Both the position numbers and the translations under genes were made by a program. A model generated the notes under the pieces. It worked only from the letters and a program-made list of their open reading frames with translations, was not told the DNA's origin and searched no databases. This document shows, in pieces, positions 16,185 to 24,029 of a DNA stretch of 64,000 bases; position 1 is the stretch's first letter, and every line of letters starts with the position of its first letter. Source of the stretch: Oscillospiraceae bacterium (GTDB lineage Bacteria > Bacillota > Clostridia > Oscillospirales > Oscillospiraceae); contig AP025582.1 in the NCBI GenBank assembly GCA_022846075.1, positions 868,001 through 932,000 of the forward strand. The letters are read 5' to 3'.

Positions 16185-16604
16185 TCAGATCTTGATCTGG
16201 ATGGTGACGGTGGTGCCCTTGCCCACCTCGGTGTCTATGGTCATCTCGTCGGAGTAGCGCTTCATGTTGGGCAGGCCCATGCCCGCGCCGAATCCCAGGT
16301 CCCGGGCCATGTCGCCGGCGGTGGAGTAGCCCTCCTCCATGGCCTTGTTCACGTCTGGGATGCCGGGGCCCTGGTCGATCATGCGGATGACGATCTCGTC
16401 CATCCCCACGTCCACCTCGGCCCGGCCGCCGTCGGCGTGGATGACCATGTTGATCTCGCCCTCGTACATGCAGATGGAGGCCCGGCGGATCACGTCGGGG
16501 GGAAGCCCCAGTTTTTTAAGGGTCAGCTTCATCTTGCTGGAGGCCTCGCCCGCCTCGATAAGGTCGCCGCCCTCCACGGGGTAGACCAGTTTCACAGGCT
16601 CCAT
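16185..16604 (-). CDS. HATPase-domain protein, RsbW/anti-sigma-like
   Basis: 139 residues. It is a single GHKL ATPase domain: EGEINMVIHA resembles the N-box, IRMIDQGPGIPD the G1 box and GFGAGMGLPNMKRYSDEM the G2 box. Such stand-alone domains act as serine kinases or anti-sigma-type switch proteins. There is no phosphoacceptor domain. The ATG at 16604 follows GGGAGG; the in-frame region upstream overlaps the DRTGG gene and is not expected to be translated. It sits 2 bp after the DRTGG stop codon and 70 bp before the hydrogenase-like gene, so the three products probably act together in redox signalling. Confidence 0.88.
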   Translation of the reverse strand: MEPVKLVYPVEGGDLIEAGEASSKMKLTLKKLGLPPDVIRRASICMYEGEINMVIHADGGRAEVDVGMDEIVIRMIDQGPGIPDVNKAMEEGYSTAGDMARDLGFGAGMGLPNMKRYSDEMTIDTEVGKGTTVTIQIKI

Positions 16605-16606
16605 GG

Positions 16607-16951
16607 TTATTCCTCCCCTCCCAGACCCTTGGCGTACAGCTTGCCGCAGGCGTCGTACATGCGCATGGGGGTGGACATGACCACCATGTCCCGCTCCTTG
16701 GCCAGTTCCAGCACGTTCTCGTCGGGGTGCTTGCCCCGGACGAAGGCGATGCACTTCATATCCATCATGTCGGCGGTGCGCACCACCTGGGGGTTGACCA
16801 GGCCCGTCAGCAAAAGGGCCTGGTTCTTCACGTAGGCCAACACGTCGCTCATAAAATCACTGCCGCAGGCGGAAGTGACCTCCCGGTCCAGCTTATCCTC
16901 GCCAAACAGCACCTCGGCCTTCAGGATGTCTCTGACTTCAGAAAGTTTCAT
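16607..16951 (-). CDS. DRTGG-domain protein
   Basis: 114 residues. MKLSEVRDILKAEVLFGEDKL plus VTSACGSDFMSDVLAY and TPMRMYDACGKLY match short DRTGG-type proteins that accompany HATPase and Fe-only hydrogenase-like genes in clostridia. Their biochemical role is not established. The DRTGG fold is also found fused to CBS and phosphotransacetylase domains, where it is thought to bind ligands. The ATG at 16951 has GGAGG 7 nt upstream; a TTG at 16957 is too close to it. It is first in a three-gene unit with a clear promoter. Confidence 0.82.
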   Translation of the reverse strand: MKLSEVRDILKAEVLFGEDKLDREVTSACGSDFMSDVLAYVKNQALLLTGLVNPQVVRTADMMDMKCIAFVRGKHPDENVLELAKERDMVVMSTPMRMYDACGKLYAKGLGGEE

Positions 16952-16992
16952 ACCCAAGCCTCCAAAACTAAACTCTGTGGTTTTGCAACTCT

Positions 16993-17021
16993 ATTGTACC
17001 ACACCGGCGGGGGGATGTAAA
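16993..17021 (-). promoter_or_regulatory. Promoter of the DRTGG/HATPase/hydrogenase-like unit
   Basis: Minus-strand TTTACA (17016-17021), 17-bp spacer, TACAAT (16993-16998) with TGG extension. Confidence 0.8.
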
Positions 17022-17085
17022 GGAAATTGTTCTATTTTTCACAAAGTTTTTTCCCTGGAGGCGTCGGTTTTTGACGTCTCCCGCA

Positions 17086-17115
17086 TTGACAGACTGGCAG
17101 GCGGACGGATATAAT
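17086..17115 (+). promoter_or_regulatory. Promoter of serC-serA
   Basis: TTGACA (17086-17091) and TATAAT (17110-17115) with an 18-bp spacer. The ~50-nt leader contains a 9-bp hairpin (arms AAGCTAAAG and CTTTGGCTT, loop AGA), without a T run. Confidence 0.85.
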
Positions 17116-17169
17116 AAACTTTAACAAGCTAAAGAGACTTTGGCTTGAATCGATTAGGAGGTCATTACT

Positions 17170-18255
17170 ATGGAAAACCAGCGGGTCTTCAATTTCTCCG
17201 CGGGGCCGTCCATGCTTCCTTTGGAAGTATTGCAGCGGGCCGGCGCCGAGATCACCAACTACCAGGGCTCCGGTATGTCAGTGATGGAGATGAGCCATCG
17301 ATCTAAGGTCTTCCAGAAGATCTTCGACGATACTCAGGCCAAATTCCGCGCGGCCCTCAACATCCCCGAGGGCTACAAGGTCCTCTTCCTCCAGGGCGGC
17401 GCCTCCACCCAGTTCTCCGCTGTGCCCCTGAACCTGATCGGGACCACCGGGAAGGCGGACTACGCCGTCACCGGCAACTTCTCCAAACTGGCCTGCAAGG
17501 AGGCCCAGAAGTACGGTGCCATCTCGGTGGCCGCCACCAGCGAGGACAAGAACCACACCTACATCCCCGCCCAGGAGCAGCTCAAGCTGGACCCCGAGGC
17601 GGCCTACTTCTATTTCTGCGCCAACAATACTATCTACGGCACCGAGTGGCAGTACGTTCCCGAGACGGGAAGCGTGCCCCTGGTGTGCGACATGTCCTCC
17701 AACATCCTCTCCCGGCCGGTGGACGTGTCCAAATACGGCGTGATCTTCGCCGGGGCCCAGAAGAACATGGCCCCCGCGGGGCTCACCGTGGTCATCGTCA
17801 AGGAGGAGCTGGCGGGGAAGGAGCTGCCCTACACGCCGCAGATGTTGGGGTACAAGCTCATGATCGACAAGGACTCCATGAACAACACCCCCCCCTGCTG
17901 GTGCATTTATATCCTGGGCCTGGTGCTGGACTGGCTGGAGAGCCAGGGCGGCGTGGCCGGGATGGAGAAGATCAAGCACGGCAAGGCCAAGCTGCTCTAC
18001 GACGCCATTGACGCCTCCCGGCTCTTCACCTGCGCCGTGGAGCCCGGCTCCCGCTCCGACATGAACGTGGTGTTCCGCACGGGGGACGAGGCCCTGGACG
18101 CCAAATTCGTGGCCGAGGCCACTGCCGCCGGGTTTACCAATCTGAAGGGCCACCGCAACGTGGGCGGCATGCGGGCGTCCATCTACAACGCCATGCCCGT
18201 GGAGGGCGTGGAGAAGCTGGTGGACTTCATCCAGGCCTTTGACAAGGCCAACTGA
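17170..18255 (+). CDS. serC: Phosphoserine aminotransferase
   Basis: 361 residues, normal for SerC. It opens NQRVFNFSAGPSMLP, the family start, and contains MEMSHRSKVF, FLQGGASTQFSAVP and AGAQKNMAPAGLTVV, where the Lys of AQKN should hold PLP. The C-terminus GHRNVGGMRASIYNAMP is diagnostic. It converts 3-phosphohydroxypyruvate and glutamate to O-phosphoserine for serine synthesis. TAGGAGG precedes the ATG. serA follows after 14 bp, so steps one and two of the pathway are one operon; no serB is visible nearby. Confidence 0.97.
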   Translation: MENQRVFNFSAGPSMLPLEVLQRAGAEITNYQGSGMSVMEMSHRSKVFQKIFDDTQAKFRAALNIPEGYKVLFLQGGASTQFSAVPLNLIGTTGKADYAVTGNFSKLACKEAQKYGAISVAATSEDKNHTYIPAQEQLKLDPEAAYFYFCANNTIYGTEWQYVPETGSVPLVCDMSSNILSRPVDVSKYGVIFAGAQKNMAPAGLTVVIVKEELAGKELPYTPQMLGYKLMIDKDSMNNTPPCWCIYILGLVLDWLESQGGVAGMEKIKHGKAKLLYDAIDASRLFTCAVEPGSRSDMNVVFRTGDEALDAKFVAEATAAGFTNLKGHRNVGGMRASIYNAMPVEGVEKLVDFIQAFDKAN

Positions 18256-18269
18256 GAGAGGAGAGGACC

Positions 18270-19439
18270 ATGTTTCATATCAAGACCATGAATAAGATCT
18301 CCGCCCTGGGCCTTGCCGAACTGCCCCGGGACCGGTTCGCCGTGGCGGACGACTTTGACGACGAGGACGGCATCCTGGTCCGCTCCGCCAAGCTCCACGA
18401 CTATGAGTTCCCCCCCGAGCTCCGGGCCATCGCCCGGGCGGGGGCGGGCACCAACAATATCCCCATCGGCCGCTGCTCGGAGGCGGGCATCGTGGTGTTC
18501 AACACCCCCGGCGCCAACGCCAACGCGGTGAAGGAGCTGGTGCTGTGCGCCATGCTGATCGCCTCCCGGGACATCGCCGGGGGCCTTCAGTGGGTGAAGG
18601 ACCAGGCGGCCTCTGGCGTGGAGGTGTCCGAGGTGGTGGAGAAGGGGAAGGCCGCCTTCGTGGGCCCCGAGATCTATAAAAAGACCCTGGGCATCATCGG
18701 CCTGGGGGCCATCGGGGCCCTGGTGGGCAACGTGGCCCTGTCCATGGGGATGGAGGTCTACGGCTACGATCCCTACCTGTCGGTGGCCAACGCCCTGCGG
18801 CTGGACCGGCATATCCACGTGGTGAAGTCCGCCCAGGAGGTCTACCAGCACGCCGATTACCTCACCATCCACGTGCCCTACAACGACGCCACCAAGGACA
18901 CCATCGACACCGCCGCCCTGGCCCAGATGAAGGACGGGGTGCGGATCATCAACCTGGCCCGGGGAGAGCTGGTGAACGACGACGCCATCCTGGCCGCCAT
19001 CGCCGGCGGCAAGGTGGCCCGGTATGTCACCGACTTCCCCACCAACCGCCTGGTCCAGGCCGAGGGCGTGGTCTGCCTGCCCCACCTGGGGGCCTCCACC
19101 CCCGAGAGCGAGGACAACTGCGCCGTCATGGCGGCCCAGGAGCTTCAGGATTACCTGGAAAACGGCAACATCATGAACTCGGTGAACCTGCCCACCCTGG
19201 TCCAGGAGTGGAGCGGCACCGCCCGCATCTGCGTCATCCACCGCAATATCCCCGGTACCATCGCCAGCATCACCAAGGTGCTCTCCGACCAGAAGGTGAA
19301 CGTGGAGAACATGACCAATAAGTCCAAGGGCGAGTACGCCTATACCGTGGTGGATATCGCCACCCAGGTCTCCGACGCGGAGCTGGACGCCATTCGCGGC
19401 ATCGAGGGCGTGCTGCGGGTACGCTATCTGACCCACTGA
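18270..19439 (+). CDS. serA: D-3-phosphoglycerate dehydrogenase with C-terminal ACT domain
   Basis: 389 residues. The 2-hydroxyacid dehydrogenase part has RAGAGTNNIPI near residue 51, the NAD site LGIIGLGAIGALVGNVA near 145, the catalytic Arg in NLARGELVND and the Glu-His region HLGASTPESEDNC. A C-terminal ACT domain (residues ~315-389, VIHRNIPGTIASITKVL) probably senses serine. It oxidises 3-phosphoglycerate to 3-phosphohydroxypyruvate. It lacks the extra ASB domain of longer SerA forms. GAGAGGAG precedes the ATG. It is the second gene after serC, followed by a terminator. Confidence 0.95.
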   Translation: MFHIKTMNKISALGLAELPRDRFAVADDFDDEDGILVRSAKLHDYEFPPELRAIARAGAGTNNIPIGRCSEAGIVVFNTPGANANAVKELVLCAMLIASRDIAGGLQWVKDQAASGVEVSEVVEKGKAAFVGPEIYKKTLGIIGLGAIGALVGNVALSMGMEVYGYDPYLSVANALRLDRHIHVVKSAQEVYQHADYLTIHVPYNDATKDTIDTAALAQMKDGVRIINLARGELVNDDAILAAIAGGKVARYVTDFPTNRLVQAEGVVCLPHLGASTPESEDNCAVMAAQELQDYLENGNIMNSVNLPTLVQEWSGTARICVIHRNIPGTIASITKVLSDQKVNVENMTNKSKGEYAYTVVDIATQVSDAELDAIRGIEGVLRVRYLTH

Positions 19440-19458
19440 TCCAATGGAATCGTAAAAG

Positions 19459-19496
19459 ACCGGGCGGACCTGGAAAGGTCCGCCCGGTTCTTTTTT
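19459..19496 (+). terminator. Terminator of serC-serA
   Basis: A 12-bp GC-rich stem (19459-19470 with 19477-19488) ends in TTCTTTTTT. Confidence 0.93.
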
Positions 19497-19509
19497 GTGC
19501 CGGGAAAGG

Positions 19510-19806
19510 TCAGCCGGGGAGCTCCACGTCGGCGCACACCCGGTCCCGCAGCTGATAGGAGATCTCCGCCCGCAGGGAGAGATGCCTGGGGTTGAACTGA
19601 TAGGCGTCCAGGGCCGCCCGGTCGGAAAAGGTGCACAGCAGGGCGATATCGTGGGTGCTGCCCGGCAGGGTCGGTTCCACCTGGACCTCCAGCAGGCCGG
19701 GACAGGCGGCTTTCAATTCCTGGAAGCGAAACCGCAGCGTCTCCACCAGGTTGTTTTTGTCGGAGACGGCGGGGCCGTATTTCCAGAACAGGATGCGTCG
19801 GATCAT
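19510..19806 (-). CDS. Dabb-family (stress-responsive alpha/beta-barrel) protein
   Basis: 98 residues. The MIRRILFWKY start, the long Glu/Leu-rich helix in the middle and DIALLCTFSDRAALDAYQFNPRH match the ferredoxin-like Dabb domain, which forms dimeric barrels. Functions of these proteins are mostly unknown; some act in small-molecule modification or stress response. The ATG at 19806 follows GGAGG at rather long spacing. It is a single gene, convergent with serA and divergent from the GntR-ABC operon. Confidence 0.82.
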   Translation of the reverse strand: MIRRILFWKYGPAVSDKNNLVETLRFRFQELKAACPGLLEVQVEPTLPGSTHDIALLCTFSDRAALDAYQFNPRHLSLRAEISYQLRDRVCADVELPG

Positions 19807-19991
19807 GTCGAGGGGGCCTCCTAAGGGTCAAAGCAATGGGAACGGATTCGTTTGACCGGGTAATAAATGTATTATACATGGAAACGTGTCGAAAGAACAG
19901 GGGAAATAAAAATAAAGCGTCCGATTTGGCCGGACTGGGACGGGGGCGGCGGAGAGCGCTCCATTTTTTTGAGAAATTTTTTGAAATCCTC

Positions 19992-20020
19992 TTGACAGGT
20001 GCGTATCATGTGATTATACT
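19992..20020 (+). promoter_or_regulatory. Promoter of the GntR-ABC operon
   Basis: TTGACA (19992-19997), a 17-bp spacer and TATACT (20015-20020). Confidence 0.88.
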
Positions 20021-20041
20021 GTATATATCTGATAGATACAG
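20019..20041. promoter_or_regulatory. Candidate YtrA/GntR operator
   Basis: CTGTATATATC and GATAGATACAG form a 23-bp palindrome with one mismatched pair. It overlaps the -10 box and +1, and lies just before the gene for a GntR regulator, so autorepression is likely. Confidence 0.65.
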
Positions 20042-20059
20042 ACAACACGGAGGTGGGAC

Positions 20060-20434
20060 ATGGACATCATCATTCGAAACACCGGCGAGGCTCCCATCTA
20101 TGACCAGATCACCCAGCAGGTGAAGGGCCTGATCCTCAGCGGGGCCCTGTCGGAGGGAGAGGCACTGCCCTCCATGCGGGCGCTGGCCAAGGACCTGCGC
20201 ATCTCGGTCATCACCACCAAGCGGGCCTATGAGGAGTTGGAGCGGGAAGGCTTCATCACCAGTGTGCCGGGGAAGGGCTGCTTTGTGGCTCCCCGGAACC
20301 TGGAGCTGGTGCGGGAGAACGCCCTGCGGCAGGTGGAGGAGTATCTCATGAAAGCGGTGGAGGCGGCCAAAGCGGGGGGGATTTCCCAGACTGAGGTGGC
20401 CCAAACCCTGGACATCATCTATACGGAGGAGTGA
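20060..20434 (+). CDS. GntR-family regulator, YtrA subfamily
   Basis: 124 residues. The winged-helix domain (residues ~5-75) shows APIYDQITQQVKGLILSG, LPSMRALAKDLRISVITTKRAYEELEREGFI and the wing VPGKGCFV. A short C-terminal helix (~40 residues) instead of a large ligand domain is typical of YtrA-type repressors, which control adjacent ABC transporters and often respond to cell-wall stress. It is first in a three-gene operon; its TGA overlaps a GTG, and the ABC ATPase ATG begins 6 nt after the stop. It probably binds the palindrome at 20019-20041. Confidence 0.93.
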   Translation: MDIIIRNTGEAPIYDQITQQVKGLILSGALSEGEALPSMRALAKDLRISVITTKRAYEELEREGFITSVPGKGCFVAPRNLELVRENALRQVEEYLMKAVEAAKAGGISQTEVAQTLDIIYTEE

Positions 20435-20439
20435 CAGAT

Positions 20440-21279
20440 ATGGAATACGCTGTGAAGATCGACCATCTCACCAAGGATTTCGGTTCCTTTGCCTTGGAGG
20501 ACGTGTCCTTCGCCATTCCCGGAGGCACCATTTTGGGGCTGATCGGGGAGAACGGGGCGGGCAAGTCCACCGCCATCAAATGTCTGCTGGGGGTGTTGTC
20601 CCACGACGCCGGGGAGGTCCAAGTGCTTGAGGGCGAGGGGCTCACCGAGGTGGGTTATGTCCCCGACGAGTGCCCCTTCGCCGACACACTGAAGGTCAAG
20701 CAGGTGGGGAGCTTCCTCAGCGGGGTGTTCGCCAAGTGGGACGGGGCGCTCTTTACCCACTATCTGGAGAAATTTGAGCTGCCCGCGGATAAGAAGGTCA
20801 AAGAGCTGTCCAGGGGCATGAAGATGAAGCTCTCCATCGCCGCCGCCCTGTCCCACCGGCCCAAGCTGCTGGTGCTGGACGAGGCCACCTCCGGACTGGA
20901 CCCGGTGGTCCGGGATGAGATTTTGGACGAGTTCATGGCCTTCCTCTCCGACGAGGACCACGCCATCCTCCTGTCCAGCCACATCACCAGTGATCTGGAG
21001 AAGATCTGCGACTACGTGGTCTACCTCCACAAGGGGAAGGTGACCATCTCGGGGGCCAAGGACGAGCTGCTGGCCAGCTACGGCAAGCTCTCCTGTGCCC
21101 GGGCCGACCTGGAACGGGTGGACGGCAGGTTCCTGGTGGGGAGCCGGACGGGGGAGTTTGGCTGTCAAGCGCTGGTGAAGGACCGGCCCGCCTTCCAGCG
21201 GGCGTACCCGGACCTGGCGCTGGACGCACCCAGCCTGGAGGATTTGATGATCTTTACTACGAGGGGGGACCGGACGTGA
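20440..21279 (+). CDS. ABC transporter ATP-binding protein
   Basis: About 279 residues. Walker A is GENGAGKST (residues ~34-42), the Q-loop region is shortened, the signature reads LSRGMKMKLSIAAAL and Walker B is LLVLDEATSGLDP. This is an ABC-2/YtrB-like exporter ATPase with a C-terminal extension after the H-loop (LLSSHITSDLEKI). The ATG at 20440 has GGAGG 10 nt upstream; the GTG at 20431 overlaps the regulator stop and is less likely. It drives the membrane protein encoded next, with which it overlaps by 4 bp (GTGA). Confidence 0.93.
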   Translation: MEYAVKIDHLTKDFGSFALEDVSFAIPGGTILGLIGENGAGKSTAIKCLLGVLSHDAGEVQVLEGEGLTEVGYVPDECPFADTLKVKQVGSFLSGVFAKWDGALFTHYLEKFELPADKKVKELSRGMKMKLSIAAALSHRPKLLVLDEATSGLDPVVRDEILDEFMAFLSDEDHAILLSSHITSDLEKICDYVVYLHKGKVTISGAKDELLASYGKLSCARADLERVDGRFLVGSRTGEFGCQALVKDRPAFQRAYPDLALDAPSLEDLMIFTTRGDRT

Positions 21280-21890
21280 AGGGATTTATGAAGCGGGACT
21301 TTTATCTCATGGTGCCCAACCTGAAGTTTTTCGGCGTCGTTTTGGCCGCCTTTGCCATCCTGGTGGTGTTCACCGATTTCCAGGTCACTTTCCTGGCCCT
21401 GTACGCCACGATTTTCTGCATGTCCGCCTTTGTCGGGCTGTTCAACTACGACGAGGTCAACCACTGGCAGGCCTATGCCGCCGCGACCCCCAACGGCCGC
21501 CGGGAGCAGGTGGACGGGCGGTACGCCCTGGCCTTGCTGATGTGCGGCGCCATCACGCTGTTTATGCTGGCGGCGTCCCTGCTGTCGGGGGAGAAGGAGA
21601 GCATTGAGCTGTGCCTGATTTACGGGGGCGGCGCCCTCCTCTACATCGACGTGCTGATGCCGGTGTCCTACCGGTTCGGAGGGAACAAGAGCCGGACCGT
21701 CATCCTGGTGATCGTAGTGGCGTGCAGCGCCGCCATTGGGGCCGGTGGGGCCATCGTCGGGATGTCCTCTTACGGGAGCGGCGGGTTCAGTCTGAGGTGG
21801 CTGGTTCTGCCTATGCTGGGGGTGGGGCTCCTGGGGATGTGGGTCTCCCGGATGATTTCCATCAAGGTCATGGAGAACAAGGAACTGTAA
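21276..21890 (+). CDS. ABC-2-type membrane subunit
   Basis: 204 residues with about six hydrophobic segments. The start MKGFMKRDFYLMVPNLKFF and the D-E-V-N-H-W-Q segment before the second half are typical of ABC-2 permease partners of YtrB-like ATPases. The GTG at 21276 overlaps the ATPase TGA and is preceded by a G-rich site; an ATG at 21288 is a less coupled alternative. The substrate is not evident. With the YtrA-like repressor, the system may respond to cell-envelope antibiotics. Confidence 0.85.
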   Translation: MKGFMKRDFYLMVPNLKFFGVVLAAFAILVVFTDFQVTFLALYATIFCMSAFVGLFNYDEVNHWQAYAAATPNGRREQVDGRYALALLMCGAITLFMLAASLLSGEKESIELCLIYGGGALLYIDVLMPVSYRFGGNKSRTVILVIVVACSAAIGAGGAIVGMSSYGSGGFSLRWLVLPMLGVGLLGMWVSRMISIKVMENKEL

Positions 21891-21895
21891 GGGGC

Positions 21896-21935
21896 GGGGG
21901 CCTTTCCCGGAGCGGGGAAGGGCCCCTGCTTTTTT
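21896..21935 (+). terminator. Terminator of the GntR-ABC operon
   Basis: GGGGGCCTTTCCC pairs with GGGGAAGGGCCCC (21914-21926) and is followed by TTTTTT at about 21930. Confidence 0.9.
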
Positions 21936-22030
21936 GTGGGGGGCGCCTATGGGGGAATAGGAAGGGAGGCCGACGCGGAGTAGTGGTGTATAGAAAGCCT
22001 TTGCGCCGGGCGGTGGCCGTTTGGCGATTA

Positions 22031-22477
22031 GGCTTCCCCTGGGGGAAACTGTCTGCGAAGCAGACTGATGAGGGGAGCCTATTATTTCGTAAAGCCTTTT
22101 CCATGTCCGCAGTTCCCCTCATCCGTCAGCCCTTCGGGCTGCCACCTTCCCCCAGGGGGAAGGCCAAGACCAACCCTCTGTCAAGCACACATCAGCGGCC
22201 GAGCGGCGCAAGGGGGACCACGTGTCGCACAGACGCTCCTGTGCTTTTCCCCCAAACAACGGGCCGTAAACCTGCTGCTGAAAAGGGAATCTGCGACCAG
22301 GTCAGCACCAAAAGACTTTTCTTGGAGAGGCTGAGAGGCCATTCTTTTCTATTTAGAACCCCTTAGCGATTGCGAAGCATGAGCCTAGGGGTCCTTAATG
22401 CCGAAACCGCTTACGGTTTCGACGGAAAAGAATAACCTCTCAGAACCACGCACGTCCCGATGTGCAATCAGTGAACG
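22031..22477. repeat. Dispersed two-part intergenic repeat, copy 1
   Basis: Module A (22031-22168) is an inverted repeat: GGCTTCCCCTGGGGGAA at one end, CCTTCCCCCAGGGGGAAGG at the other, and GACTGATGAGGGGA facing TTCCCCTCATCCGTC inside. Module B (~22170-22477) begins near CTGTCAAGCACAC and ends GTCCCGATGTGCAATCAGTG; it is shared with copies at 37793 and 44142. Near its right end arms CTGAGAGG..ATTCTTTTC (22331-22349) and GAAAAGAAT..CCTCTCAG (22425-22443) enclose about 75 nt of copy-specific sequence. No frame is conserved among copies. The rest of the 21936-22553 gap holds nothing I recognise. Confidence 0.85.
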
Positions 22478-22553
22478 CTAAAACGAAACGCCGCCCCCAA
22501 GAACACAGCCCCGCCCGGCACAGCCGCCACACGATCCCCTAACAGACAGACAA

Positions 22554-22587
22554 AGAACGCCCCGGCGGTGATCCGCCGGGGCGTTCT
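22554..22587 (-). terminator. Terminator of the XpaC-like gene
   Basis: A 15-bp stem AGAACGCCCCGGCGG/CCGCCGGGGCGTTCT with a TGAT loop, followed by TTTG on the minus strand. Confidence 0.85.
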
Positions 22588-22597
22588 GCGCACTCAT

Positions 22598-23830
22598 TTA
22601 CATGGTCATGCCGGTCCCCAGCCCATCCTTGTCCAGCATCCGCTCCAGCACCGCCACGTCGGTGGCAATGTCCATGGCATCGGACTGGAAGAGCTGGTCG
22701 AGCTGCTTTTCGAAGCCTTCCACGACTTTATCCATCATGTTTTCGATGCGGGCCTTGGCGGCGGTGATGTTCTCGCCCTCCACCCCCTGGGCGTCCAGCT
22801 GGGCGTAAGTCTTAAGGAGCTTGAGGGTGGTGGGAAGATAGTAGTTCAAAAACTGCCGCAGCTGGCCGGCCTTGGCGGGGTTCTGACGCTGATAGTCCAG
22901 GATCTTACCGGTGATCTCCCCAACCCGGTCGATCTTCCGGCTCATCTCCTCGCCGGGGATGGCGTCGTTAATCTCCTTGATCTGGCGGAGAATGTCGTCG
23001 TCGCTGTCCGCGGGCCTCTCCGGTTCCGGCTCCGGCTGGGGGGCGGCGGGCCGCTCGTAGCCCTGGTCGGTGAGGACCAGCCGGCCGGTGGCCCGGTCGA
23101 TATAGCCCATGGGGAGGATGCCGTCGGAGAGCATCTTTTGAAGGTCGGAGATACATTTGCGCTCCGAGACCCCGGCGGCACCCGCCAGGTCGGAGATGAA
23201 GATGGAGGTGCGCTGGCCGATGGCCCCCAGGTAGAGCCGCTGGCGGCGGGCCCGGCGGGTCATGGAGATGCCGGTGCCCGTCATGAAGAGGCTGGCGCAG
23301 AGGAAGCCGAACACGGTGAAAAAGCCCACGATGGCCCCGCCGCTCACGAAGCCGGTGCCGAAGGCCACCCCCATGGCGGCGATAAAAAAGGACAGGGAAC
23401 AAATGGCGCCGAAAATGGTGAGTAAGGTGCCCCCCATAGGCTTTTTGCCCCGGTGGACGGGACGGGGGGCCTGCTGATAGACCCGGCCCGGATCCCTGGC
23501 CTGCCGCTGCTGGCCGGTCCCCTGGCCCTGGCGGGGCTGGGCGGTGCCGGTGCCCGAGCGGACGTCCCCCGGGGGAACGGCCCCCGCCTGAAAGGAGGAG
23601 GCGGTGGGCGGGGTCTGCCGCCGCTGCTGCTGGCCCGCGGAGCCACTGGGGGCGTATGGACCGGCGCCGGTGGAGGTCCGGCCGCTCTGGAAATCCTGTT
23701 TGATCTTATCCGTGGGGATCTGGACGCCCCCCAGGTTCATGAAAAGAAGGACCATGCCGATGGGCCAAAAGAAGATGAAGCCCAGCACAATGACCCACCA
23801 GGGGATGTTGGAATTTTGCTTATTTGACAT
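22598..23830 (-). CDS. XpaC-like (5-bromo-4-chloroindolyl phosphate hydrolysis family) membrane protein
   Basis: 410 residues. One hydrophobic segment near residues 10-30, a Gln/Pro/Gly-rich linker to about residue 128, two more membrane segments (~132-190), then a soluble helical domain rich in Asp, Arg and Leu ending in AVLERMLDKDGLGTGMTM. The C-terminal part matches XpaC-type proteins, which often sit beside TelA-like toxic-anion resistance genes; no telA is visible here. The biochemical role is unclear despite the old assay-based name. The ATG follows GGGAGG. It is monocistronic with a good promoter. Confidence 0.82.
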   Translation of the reverse strand: MSNKQNSNIPWWVIVLGFIFFWPIGMVLLFMNLGGVQIPTDKIKQDFQSGRTSTGAGPYAPSGSAGQQQRRQTPPTASSFQAGAVPPGDVRSGTGTAQPRQGQGTGQQRQARDPGRVYQQAPRPVHRGKKPMGGTLLTIFGAICSLSFFIAAMGVAFGTGFVSGGAIVGFFTVFGFLCASLFMTGTGISMTRRARRQRLYLGAIGQRTSIFISDLAGAAGVSERKCISDLQKMLSDGILPMGYIDRATGRLVLTDQGYERPAAPQPEPEPERPADSDDDILRQIKEINDAIPGEEMSRKIDRVGEITGKILDYQRQNPAKAGQLRQFLNYYLPTTLKLLKTYAQLDAQGVEGENITAAKARIENMMDKVVEGFEKQLDQLFQSDAMDIATDVAVLERMLDKDGLGTGMTM

Positions 23831-23871
23831 GCTGCGCCTCCCAAAACATCATACTTTCACATTTACTACAT

Positions 23872-23900
23872 ATCATACAACGATTTCAAGCCTTTGTAAA
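23872..23900 (-). promoter_or_regulatory. Promoter of the XpaC-like gene
   Basis: Minus-strand TTTACA (23895-23900), 17-bp spacer, TATGAT (23872-23877). Confidence 0.75.
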
Positions 23901-23942
23901 GCGGAAACAGGAGAGGCAGAGGCCGTATGTAACCGTTCTGTT

Positions 23943-23972
23943 ATTGCTTTTTGAGTAAAAAACACATATAAT
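23943..23972 (+). promoter_or_regulatory. Possible promoter of the VanW gene
   Basis: TTGCTT (23943-23948) and TATAAT (23967-23972) with an 18-bp spacer. The -35 is weak. A short CACCT/AGGTG hairpin lies in the leader. Confidence 0.5.
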
Positions 23973-24029
23973 CAAACCATATATTGTGTGTCGCACCTTA
24001 CAGGTGTGTAGTTATGGAGTGATGTTGGA

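Noticed and set aside
22068-22334. Open frames inside repeat copies 1-3
   Set aside because: The frames are not conserved between copies and are interrupted by indels, so the repeat is treated as non-coding.
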